A stretch of 26,201 bases of DNA from an uncultured Oscillospiraceae bacterium. GTDB lineage: Bacteria > Bacillota > Clostridia > Oscillospirales > Acutalibacteraceae. The position numbers and the translations under genes were made by a program. Shown in pieces: positions 6,966 through 13,036 of the stretch. Numbering within the stretch: position 1 is the first letter of the stretch; the number at the start of each line of letters is the position of its first letter. The DNA is taken from positions 1 through 26,201 of the forward strand of contig UQQT01000033.1 in the NCBI GenBank assembly GCA_900543395.1, given 5' to 3'. Below the pieces are notes generated by a model, which worked only from the letters and a program-made list of their open reading frames with translations, was not told the origin of the DNA and did not search any database.

Positions 6966-8918
6966 TTATCTTATCTTTGTTCCGACGGGCATTGAGTCGA
7001 CGAATACTACCTTAACGTCGTCCTCACCGCAGTCGCCCGCGAGAATCATTCCCGCAGATTCGACTCCGCAGAGCGTTGCGGGCTTTAAATTTGCGACAAC
7101 GATAACCTTATGACCGATAAGCTGTTCGGGCTCGTACCATTTTGCAATGCCTGAAGCTACGGTTCTCGGCTTTCCCGTGCCGTCGTCGAGCGTGAGCTTT
7201 AAAAGCTTTTTTGCGCGCTTTACGTGCTCGCAGTCCTTGATTTCGGCAACGCGCAGCTCGACCTTTGCAAAGTCGTCTATGCCTATCTGCGCTATGCCCT
7301 CGATAGCTTCTTTTACTTTATTGTTGTTAGCCTGCTCGGCTTTTGCCTTCGCCTCTGTCTCGGCTCTAATCTCCTCGATCATCTTCTGTGCGTCGATACG
7401 CGCGAACAGGGGAGAAGCCGTGCCGACCTTTGCGCCTTCTTTGATTGCGCCGAACGTCTTAACGCTCTCGTAGTCGGTTATATCGGTGTTGAGCTGTGAA
7501 AATATCGCCTTTGAAGTCTCGGGTATAAAGGGTGAGATGAGCACGGCGAGAATTCTTATGGATTCGACAAGGTTATAGAGAACGGTCGAAAGTCTGTCCT
7601 TTTTCTCCTCGTCCTTTGCAAGCGCCCAGGGCATTGTCTCGTCGATATATTTGTTGCATCTCTTTGCAATACCCATAACCGTATCGAGTGCGTCGGCGAT
7701 ATGGAACGTGTCCATTGCCTGCTCGAACGGCTTGTATGCGTTTGAGACAAGAGCTTTAAGCTCGTCGTCGACAGGCTCAGAGGCGGTGCTGCAATGAAGT
7801 ACGCCGTCAAAATATTTGTTTGCCATAGCTACGGTGCGGTTTACGAGATTACCGAGCGTGTTGGCAAGATCCGAATTGAAACGCTCTATCATTGTGTCGT
7901 ATGATATCGAGCCGTCCTGCGCGTGGGGCATCTCGGAGAGAAGATAATATCTTACCGCGTCGACGCCGAAGCGTTTTACGAGATCCTCCGCGTAAATTAC
8001 GTTGCCCTTTGACTTTGACATTTTATCCTCGCCGAAGAGAAGCCACGGATGGCCGTAGACCTGCTTGGGCAGAGGCTCGCCCAGAGCCATGAGCATGATA
8101 GGCCAGTAGATTGTGTGGAAACGGATTATATCCTTGCCGATAATGTGAACGTCCGCAGGCCAGTATTTTTTATATAATTCGCTGCTGCCGTCGGGGTCGT
8201 AGCCGAGGGCGGTAATATAGTTTGAGAGAGCGTCTATCCATACGTATATAACGTGCTTGTCGTCGAACGTAACGGGTATTCCCCATTTAAACGACGTGCG
8301 CGATACGCACAGATCCTGAAGTCCGGGCTTGATGAAGTTGTTGAGCATCTCTTTTTTTCTGCTCTCGGGATAGATGAAGTCGGGATTTTTCTCGATATGC
8401 TCCTCGAGTCGCTTCTGATACTTTGAGAGTTTGAGGAAGTACGCCTCCTCCTTAGCGTTTGTTACCTCGCGGCCGCAGTCGGGACATTTGCCGTCTACAA
8501 GCTGGGAGTCGGTAAAGAAGCTCTCGCACGGAACGCAGTAGTGACCCTCGTATGCGCCCTTATAAATATCTCCCTGATCGTAGAGCTTTTTAAATATTTT
8601 CTGAACGCATTTTTCATGATAATCGTCTGTCGTTCTGATGAATTTATCGTAAGTCGTGTTGAGCATGTCGCATATTTCTCTGATTTCGCCTGCAACCTTA
8701 TCGACATACTCCTTGGGCGTAACGCCCGCCGTCTTAGCATATTCTTCGATTTTCTGACCGTGCTCGTCCGTTCCCGTGAGGAAGAATACGTCATAGCCCT
8801 GGAGTCTTTTGTATCTCGCTATGGCGTCGGTAAGCACTATTTCATAAGAATTTCCTATATGCGGTTTTCTCGAAGTGTAAGCTATCGCGGTGGTAATGTA
8901 ATATTTTTTCTTTTCCAT
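6966..8918 (-). CDS. metG: Methionyl-tRNA synthetase
   Basis: This class I enzyme charges tRNA(Met). PHIGNSY (residues 19-25) is the HIGH motif and DKMSKSKGN, near residue 300, is the KMSKS loop. A zinc-type knuckle with CVPC and CPDC pairs lies around residues 127-150. The last 105 residues or so (IDDFAKVELRVAEIKDCE to the end) form the tRNA-binding OB-fold found in dimeric MetRS. The length of 650 residues fits. GGAGG lies 8 bases ahead of the ATG and a sigma-A promoter lies 27 bases further up. No T-box is visible in the short leader. This is the first gene of metG-tatD-pfkB. Confidence 0.97.
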   Translation of the reverse strand: MEKKKYYITTAIAYTSRKPHIGNSYEIVLTDAIARYKRLQGYDVFFLTGTDEHGQKIEEYAKTAGVTPKEYVDKVAGEIREICDMLNTTYDKFIRTTDDYHEKCVQKIFKKLYDQGDIYKGAYEGHYCVPCESFFTDSQLVDGKCPDCGREVTNAKEEAYFLKLSKYQKRLEEHIEKNPDFIYPESRKKEMLNNFIKPGLQDLCVSRTSFKWGIPVTFDDKHVIYVWIDALSNYITALGYDPDGSSELYKKYWPADVHIIGKDIIRFHTIYWPIMLMALGEPLPKQVYGHPWLLFGEDKMSKSKGNVIYAEDLVKRFGVDAVRYYLLSEMPHAQDGSISYDTMIERFNSDLANTLGNLVNRTVAMANKYFDGVLHCSTASEPVDDELKALVSNAYKPFEQAMDTFHIADALDTVMGIAKRCNKYIDETMPWALAKDEEKKDRLSTVLYNLVESIRILAVLISPFIPETSKAIFSQLNTDITDYESVKTFGAIKEGAKVGTASPLFARIDAQKMIEEIRAETEAKAKAEQANNNKVKEAIEGIAQIGIDDFAKVELRVAEIKDCEHVKRAKKLLKLTLDDGTGKPRTVASGIAKWYEPEQLIGHKVIVVANLKPATLCGVESAGMILAGDCGEDDVKVVFVDSMPVGTKIR

Positions 8919-8944
8919 AATTTATACCTCCGTATACAGAATAT

Positions 8945-8973
8945 ATTATAAACGCTGACGGCTTTTATTGCAA
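8945..8973 (-). promoter_or_regulatory. Sigma-A promoter of metG
   Basis: On the minus strand, TTGCAA (8973-8968) and TATAAT (8950-8945) are 17 bases apart, directly ahead of the metG ribosome site. Confidence 0.8.
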
Positions 8974-8995
8974 GAAAAATTTGATTATTTGATAC

Positions 8996-9024
8996 TTGAA
9001 TATTTACAGATTAAATAATATAAT
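8996..9024 (+). promoter_or_regulatory. Sigma-A promoter of the secreted hydrolase
   Basis: TTGAAT (8996-9001) and TATAAT (9019-9024) are 17 bases apart and diverge from the metG promoter across about 22 bases. Confidence 0.8.
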
Positions 9025-9059
9025 TAATTATAAAGTTTCTTTTCAAGGGGTATATTACT

Positions 9060-10592
9060 ATGAAAAAGTTCAGAAAAGTCTTGTGCTTTGTCATGAGCGT
9101 TATACTTGCGGTATGCTCGGTGAGCTTGCTCGCGGCTGCGTATGACGAAACGGGTAAAAAGTCGGCGGCAATTTTTGTCGACGGTATCGCGTCCTCCGAT
9201 CTAATCAACGCCGAGACGGGCGAGACGATGTTTCCTCCGCAGGCAAAGCCGATTATAAAGGCTGTTAATAAGGTTCTGCCGACGCTCGTTTCCGATATTA
9301 AGAAAAACGACTATTCGGCTACTGCGGATATTATCGCCGATGCGGTGAATCCGATATTCGCGCCTATTGCATGCGACGAAAACGGACTGCCGAAGGTCAA
9401 AACGAAAATCGATTACGAATACCCGGATTCCGACAGCATAAAAGCCGTAATAAACGGAACCGGCGAGGAAAAATACATACGCTTTTCATATGACTGGAGA
9501 CTTTCGGTTCTGTCGATTGCAGACGAGCTTCATTCGTTTATAGAATACGTAATGAAAGAGGGCGGACCCGATTCCGTTTCCCTTATCGGCTTCAGCATGG
9601 GTACGTGCGTTGTTATGTCGTATCTCAAGCTTTACGATTATCAGTACGTCGACGGCGTTGTTCTGCTCGCGGGCGGATATAACGGCGTTTCGTGCTGCGG
9701 TCAGCCGTTTGCTGATATGCTCGGGTTTGATTCGGATGCTATAGTAAGATACCTTGAGGCTCTTCTCGGCGATTCTTTTGCGGGCGTCGGCGTTAAGGCT
9801 CTCATGAGAATGTTAAACGTCACGGGCGTACTCGGCAGGGCAGTAAACATTGCGGATTCGCTGACGGCGGAGATAAACGACATTCTCTATAAGGATGTAT
9901 TCGTTAAATCCTTCGCGACCATGCCCGGCATGTGGGCTCTCATTCCGCTCGAATACTATGAGCAGGCTAAGGACACAGTAATAAACGGCTTCGGCTTTTC
10001 CGACGAATATATAAAGACAATCGACCGGTATCACTATGAGGTTCAGGCGGATACGGAGAATATCATAAGCGGTATTCTCGATAGGGGAATAAATTTCGGT
10101 ATTGTATCAAAATACGGTTTCCCCAACACCCCGTGTATTGAGGATATAAATTCGATGGCGGACGGCGTTATCGATACGCGTTTTTCGTCGTTCGGTGCGA
10201 CATGCGCCGACGTTACCGAGACTCTCGGTGATAATTACGTTCAGAAAATCGACAACGGACACGACTGCGTTTCTCCCGACAATATGATAGATGCGTCGAC
10301 GTGCAAATTCGTCGATTATACATGGTTTGTAAAGAACAGCTTTCACAGCAATGACATGGAGTATTCGACCGGTCTCTGTCTCGATATTTTAAACGCCGAC
10401 ACTCAGCCGACGGTCTGGGATTTTAAGTACCCCGAGTTTAACATAATGACGAAAACGGGCATTAAGCCGCTGACTTTAGATAACGATTCGACTCTTTACA
10501 CCGTAAGCTTCGAGGGCGATACCGTTTTGTCGGTGCTGGGCAGGTTTATTATTGATTTTAAGAATGCGGTAAAATCCGCCTTCGGGAGATAA
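9060..10592 (+). CDS. Secreted LCAT-like alpha/beta hydrolase (lipase/acyltransferase fold)
   Basis: The N-terminus is a signal peptide: KKFRK, then a hydrophobic stretch to LLAAAYDE, with cleavage likely near residues 26-28. The nucleophile elbow is GFSMG with Ser179, preceded by SYDWRLS, a segment characteristic of lecithin:cholesterol acyltransferase-like lipases. A NGHDCVSPDN segment and FHSND near residue 428 are good candidates for the catalytic acid and histidine region. The protein is therefore probably an exported esterase or phospholipase of 510 residues; its substrate is unknown. No LPXTG anchor or C-terminal membrane helix was seen. AAGGGG lies 9 bases ahead of the ATG. A terminator follows and the gene appears monocistronic. 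Confidence 0.82.
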   Translation: MKKFRKVLCFVMSVILAVCSVSLLAAAYDETGKKSAAIFVDGIASSDLINAETGETMFPPQAKPIIKAVNKVLPTLVSDIKKNDYSATADIIADAVNPIFAPIACDENGLPKVKTKIDYEYPDSDSIKAVINGTGEEKYIRFSYDWRLSVLSIADELHSFIEYVMKEGGPDSVSLIGFSMGTCVVMSYLKLYDYQYVDGVVLLAGGYNGVSCCGQPFADMLGFDSDAIVRYLEALLGDSFAGVGVKALMRMLNVTGVLGRAVNIADSLTAEINDILYKDVFVKSFATMPGMWALIPLEYYEQAKDTVINGFGFSDEYIKTIDRYHYEVQADTENIISGILDRGINFGIVSKYGFPNTPCIEDINSMADGVIDTRFSSFGATCADVTETLGDNYVQKIDNGHDCVSPDNMIDASTCKFVDYTWFVKNSFHSNDMEYSTGLCLDILNADTQPTVWDFKYPEFNIMTKTGIKPLTLDNDSTLYTVSFEGDTVLSVLGRFIIDFKNAVKSAFGR

Positions 10593-10673
10593 TTTTATTC
10601 CGCGTTCGGAAATGCTTGCGGCTTTGCGGAAAGCTCGGCGGAATGTCCGTTTTATAAATTAAAAAACAATATA

Positions 10674-10710
10674 AAAAGAACGCAGACCGATTTACAGTTT
10701 GCGTTCTTTT
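10674..10710. terminator. Bidirectional terminator between convergent genes
   Basis: AAAAGAACGCA (10674-10684) pairs with TGCGTTCTTTT (10700-10710). Its A- and T-rich flanks let it serve both the hydrolase (plus) and the PC4-like gene (minus). The stretch 10593-10670 holds nothing else I can identify. Confidence 0.7.
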
Positions 10711-10741
10711 GCCGTCTTTTAATATTAAGTACGATTCAATA

Positions 10742-10960
10742 TCAGTCGATATCGTTAAGCAGCTCTTTCAGTGCTTTTATGTCCGCAGCGGTGAGGGTAA
10801 CGCCCTTGCCCATTTTCTCATGGTCGGGGCCCCAGTCGCGGATATCGTACTTCGGCTCCTTGCCGTTCCAGCTGATAAGGTTAAGCTCCTTAGCCCAGCC
10901 GCCTGCGCCCTCGGAAATAACTCCGAAGGACTTTACGATTTCATAAGTAAACTCCGGCAT
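10742..10960 (-). CDS. PC4/YdbC-like single-stranded nucleic-acid-binding protein
   Basis: The 72-residue protein matches the compact YdbC form of the PC4 transcription-coactivator domain. Features are a beta-rich N-terminus, the WNGKEPKYDIRDWGPDHEKMGKG signature around residues 31-53, and a C-terminal helix LTAADIKALKELLND. Family members bind single-stranded DNA as dimers; the role in bacteria is poorly defined. GAGGAGG lies 7 bases ahead of the ATG. It has its own promoter and converges on the hydrolase terminator. Confidence 0.88.
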   Translation of the reverse strand: MPEFTYEIVKSFGVISEGAGGWAKELNLISWNGKEPKYDIRDWGPDHEKMGKGVTLTAADIKALKELLNDID

Positions 10961-11004
10961 GTACTTTTCCTCCTCTTTCAGATATTTTAAATCTATTCTC
11001 TTAT

Positions 11005-11033
11005 ATTATATTATGTATATATTTAAAAATCAA
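11005..11033 (-). promoter_or_regulatory. Sigma-A promoter of the PC4-like gene
   Basis: On the minus strand, TTGATT (11033-11028) and TATAAT (11010-11005) are 17 bases apart in a very AT-rich stretch. Confidence 0.75.
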
Positions 11034-11136
11034 CTACAAAATAAAATATTTAAAAAATTATTTTTATTTTCAAAATAAAATAAGAATACCGGAGTATTAA
11101 AAAATGCCCCGGCCGATGAAATACGGAACGGGACGC

Positions 11137-11164
11137 TTGACAAAGCTGTGATTTGTGGTATAAT
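11137..11164 (+). promoter_or_regulatory. Strong promoter of an antisense small RNA
   Basis: A perfect TTGACA (11137-11142) and a perfect TATAAT (11159-11164) are 16 bases apart. No plus-strand gene follows; a hairpin terminator comes about 55 bases later, so the product should be a short RNA. Confidence 0.85.
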
Positions 11165-11170
11165 GAAAGT

Positions 11171-11263
11171 GAAATAAGGCAGACCCGACGATAAACGGTT
11201 AGCCCTGTTTAATTAGCGAAAAAATAACCGCTGACTTTTCGAGGGTTGGGCGGTTATTTTTTT
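11171..11263 (+). ncRNA. Predicted small RNA antisense to the hydrophobic-peptide mRNA
   Basis: The start is placed a few bases after the TATAAT box and the end at the T-run of the terminator, giving about 93 nt. It shares its terminator with the opposing peptide gene, so its 3' half (11221-11263) is complementary to the end of the peptide mRNA, including the stop codon. Its 5' end (GAAATAAGGC, then GGTTAGCCCT) repeats the 5' end predicted for the peptide mRNA. The arrangement resembles type I toxin-antitoxin antitoxin RNAs; the function is inferred, not shown. Confidence 0.65.
11221..11263. terminator. Bidirectional terminator shared by small RNA and peptide mRNA
   Basis: AAAATAACCGC (11221-11231) pairs with GCGGTTATTTT (11250-11260) around an 18-base loop. 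T-runs follow on both strands. The peptide stop codon (11254-11256, minus) lies inside the stem. Confidence 0.85.
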
Positions 11264-11325
11264 AATGCTAAAATTATGCTGAAAAACAGTAACATAAATA
11301 AAATTATGAAAACTTCTGCAGCCAT
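11254..11325 (-). CDS. Tiny hydrophobic membrane peptide, type I toxin-like (23 aa)
   Basis: A short frame begins MAAEVF, runs through an almost unbroken hydrophobic stretch (Ile, Leu, Phe, Met) and ends ALKK. That is a single membrane helix with a short acidic N-terminus and a basic C-terminus, as in type I toxin peptides. It is preceded by an excellent ribosome site AAGGGGGTGAT, with core GGGGGTG ending 5 bases before the ATG. A minus-strand promoter lies at 11441-11413, and a 5' leader of about 75 bases contains a GCCCTC/GAGGGT hairpin able to affect ribosome access. The stop codon is embedded in the shared terminator. A convergent small RNA starts from a consensus promoter. A second, broken copy of the module lies at 25.75-25.94 kb. 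I do not recognise the exact family. Toxicity is inferred; a small regulatory membrane peptide is the alternative. Confidence 0.7.
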   Translation of the reverse strand: MAAEVFIILFMLLFFSIILALKK

Positions 11326-11412
11326 CGCATCACCCCCTTATTCAGAGGGCAAATACCCTCCGAGAGAGGGCTAACCGCCTACCGATATGTAGATCCGCCT
11401 TATTTCTATGAT

Positions 11413-11441
11413 AATATAACACGCTTTGACAAAAAATGCAA
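11413..11441 (-). promoter_or_regulatory. Promoter of the hydrophobic-peptide mRNA
   Basis: On the minus strand, TTGCAT (11441-11436) and TATATT (11418-11413) are 17 bases apart. The -10 box lies six bases before GAAATAAGGC, the same spacing as on the small-RNA side. Confidence 0.65.
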
Positions 11442-11481
11442 GCAAAATAATTCATTTTATGAAAAACAGTGACAGAAAACA

Positions 11482-11516
11482 AGACGTTTCCTTTTCGGGA
11501 AGCGTCTCGTTTTTTT
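11482..11516. terminator. Terminator downstream of rubrerythrin
   Basis: AGACGTTTCC (11482-11491) pairs with GGAAGCGTCT (11498-11507). Seven T follow on the plus strand and TTGTTTTC on the minus strand. It lies about 35 bases past the minus-strand rubrerythrin stop and isolates it from the peptide module. Confidence 0.75.
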
Positions 11517-11549
11517 ATCACAGAAAATAATATTCTTCTTTTATAGGCC

Positions 11550-12098
11550 TTACTTATTGAAGTATCTCTTTAAAAGTCCCTCGAAAGCCTTGCCGTGTCT
11601 CGCTTCATCCCTTGCCATCTCATGAACGGTGTCATGGATAGCGTCGAGTCCGAGCTCCTTGGCGAGCTTTGCAAGCTCGAATTTGCCGAGAGTCGCGCCG
11701 TTTTCAGCCTCTACTCTCATTTCGAGATTCTTCTTTGTCGAGTCGGTTATGACCTCGCCGAGCATTTCAGCGAACTTAGCAGCATGCTCCGCCTCTTCGT
11801 AAGCTGCCTTCTCCCAGTAAAGACCGATCTCGGGGTAACCCTCTCTGTGAGCGACTCTCGCCATTGCAAGGTACATGCCGACCTCGGAGCATTCGCCGTT
11901 GAAGTTAGCGCGCAGACCGTCGATAATTCTCTCATCAACACCCTTTGCGACGCCGACGACGTGCTCGGCCGCCCATGTCATATTATTCTCCTTAACCTCG
12001 GTGAATCTGCTGCCGGGAACGTGGCACTGGGGACATTCCTTGGGAGGCTCGTCTCCCTCGTGAACATAACCGCATACGGGACATACCCATTTTTTCAT
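11550..12098 (-). CDS. Rubrerythrin with N-terminal rubredoxin domain (reverse rubrerythrin)
   Basis: This non-haem diiron peroxidase reduces hydrogen peroxide in anaerobes. The rubredoxin-type iron site is at the N-terminus (CPVC at 6-9 and CPQC at 22-25), ahead of the four-helix diiron domain with its glutamate/histidine pairs (ECSEVGMYLA, YEEAEHAAKF, EMRVEAENGA, ARDEARHGKAF). That domain order is the reverse of classical rubrerythrin and matches the clostridial reverse form. The start at 12098 is chosen because GGAGG lies 8 bases ahead of it; the in-frame ATG at 12113 overlaps that ribosome site and would add five residues. The gene lies 48 bases downstream of a PerR-like gene, and PerR control of this enzyme type is established in Clostridium. 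Confidence 0.92.
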   Translation of the reverse strand: MKKWVCPVCGYVHEGDEPPKECPQCHVPGSRFTEVKENNMTWAAEHVVGVAKGVDERIIDGLRANFNGECSEVGMYLAMARVAHREGYPEIGLYWEKAAYEEAEHAAKFAEMLGEVITDSTKKNLEMRVEAENGATLGKFELAKLAKELGLDAIHDTVHEMARDEARHGKAFEGLLKRYFNK

Positions 12099-12146
12099 AA
12101 TAATTACCTCCATAGAAAATTTTAATTTTACAGTTTTTATCCTATA

Positions 12147-12557
12147 TTAAATAAGCCTCTCGGCATTATTTACGCACTCGGGGCAAAGCCCGTAGAAAAC
12201 AAGAGAGTGATATCTGACCGTACCGCCGAATTCCTCCTGCGCCGAGCTGTCGAGCACGGAATCCTCGTCAAAGCAGTCGAGGTCGAGAATGCGCGAGCAC
12301 TTTTCGCATACAAAATGCGTATGAGGGCTCGTGTTGCCGTCGAAACGCTCCTGCGAATTTACAAATCCTACGCTTACGGCATCGCCGTCGGCGATAAACT
12401 CATTGAGATTACGGTAAACCGTAGCAAGACTTAAGTCGGGGATGTCGTGCTTTAGCTTTGTATAAAGCATTTCCGCACTCGGATGCTCCTTTGTATTCAT
12501 AAGAGCCTCGCGGATAGCGTCGCGTTTTTTGCTGTGCTTTTTCGGTTTTGCGATCAT
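12147..12557 (-). CDS. perR: Fur-family regulator, PerR-like peroxide sensor
   Basis: This 136-residue repressor has an N-terminal winged helix (HPSAEMLY at 25-32, recognition helix DLSLATVYRNL at 41-51) and a C-terminal metal and dimerisation domain. His25, Asp73, His79, His81 and Asp92 or Asp94 line up with the regulatory metal site of PerR. Asp73, in ERFDG, is the residue type that marks PerR rather than Fur. Two CxxC pairs (84-87 and 125-128) form the structural zinc site. AGAGGTGAT lies just ahead of the ATG. The gene is first in a two-gene unit with rubrerythrin, and an operator-like palindrome covers its early transcript, suggesting autoregulation. Confidence 0.88.
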   Translation of the reverse strand: MIAKPKKHSKKRDAIREALMNTKEHPSAEMLYTKLKHDIPDLSLATVYRNLNEFIADGDAVSVGFVNSQERFDGNTSPHTHFVCEKCSRILDLDCFDEDSVLDSSAQEEFGGTVRYHSLVFYGLCPECVNNAERLI

Positions 12558-12573
12558 TTTATCACCTCTAAAC

Positions 12574-12627
12574 GATAATGATTATTGTTTTCGTTATTAT
12601 CATATCATAAAGAATTTGATTTGTAAA
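12574..12627 (-). promoter_or_regulatory. perR promoter with a Fur/PerR-type operator
   Basis: On the minus strand, TTTACA (12627-12622) and TATGAT (12604-12599) are 17 bases apart. Just downstream, at 12575-12585, ATAAT-G-ATTAT is a perfect 5-1-5 palindrome matching the core of Fur/PerR boxes. It is placed to block early elongation or promoter clearance. Confidence 0.65.
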
Positions 12628-12659
12628 GCCCTTTTTGAAAAAAAATTAAAAAAATCGGG

Positions 12660-12688
12660 TTGACAATTTTTTTCGACATATATATAAT
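12660..12688 (+). promoter_or_regulatory. Consensus sigma-A promoter of the aspS-gatCAB operon
   Basis: A perfect TTGACA (12660-12665), a 17-base spacer and a perfect TATAAT (12683-12688). The T-box leader starts a few bases later. Confidence 0.92.
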
Positions 12689-12694
12689 GTTATT

Positions 12695-13006
12695 AATTGA
12701 ATACATCCTATAAAGACTGCGACGGGAAGAGTAGTATATACAAACGATTCAAAGAGAGCCGGCGGCGCTGGAAAGCCGGCAGTCCGGTATATATGAAGAA
12801 CATCCCCGAGTCTCTGTCCGAACGTTTTATTTTATTCAAGTAGGCGCAGACGTGTAAGGAGCGTTAATCCTTGCGTTATCGGATTATATATTATTAATTC
12901 TGATCCCGTAACGGCAGAGCGGGCGCGAAAGCGTCACGGTGGGTGGTACCGCGGAGATTATGCTTCGTCCCATAATTCTTATGAATTATCGGACGGGGCT
13001 TTTTAT
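12695..13006 (+). promoter_or_regulatory. T-box riboswitch, specifier AAC (tRNA-Asn)
   Basis: The T-box sequence GGTGGTACCGCG is at 12942-12953. It is followed by a terminator whose arms are 12962-12978 and 12983-12999, then TTTTT. Upstream, the Stem I specifier loop shows the loop-E strands AGTA (12730-12733) and GAA (12795-12797) around the stem GTATATAC/GTATATAT. After GAA and one base comes AAC (12799-12801), followed by A, which is the usual specifier position; AAC is an Asn codon. An AGAGAG element and a GCCGGC hairpin form distal Stem I. Uncharged tRNA(Asn) should pair and turn on the aspS-gatC, gatA, gatB genes. Calling GAA (Glu) the specifier would need the frame shifted by one base and fits the layout less well. 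Confidence 0.92.
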
Positions 13007-13036
13007 TTTCCCCGAATTAAGACAGGAGGAATTGTT

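Noticed and set aside
8919..9059. T-box or other riboswitch ahead of metG
   Set aside because: The whole divergent gap is 141 bases, with the promoter ending 27 bases before the metG start, leaving no room for a leader structure.
11595..12125. 176-codon plus-strand frame opposite rubrerythrin
   Set aside because: It is fully antisense to a gene with clear iron-binding motifs and a strong ribosome site, and has no ribosome site or motif of its own.
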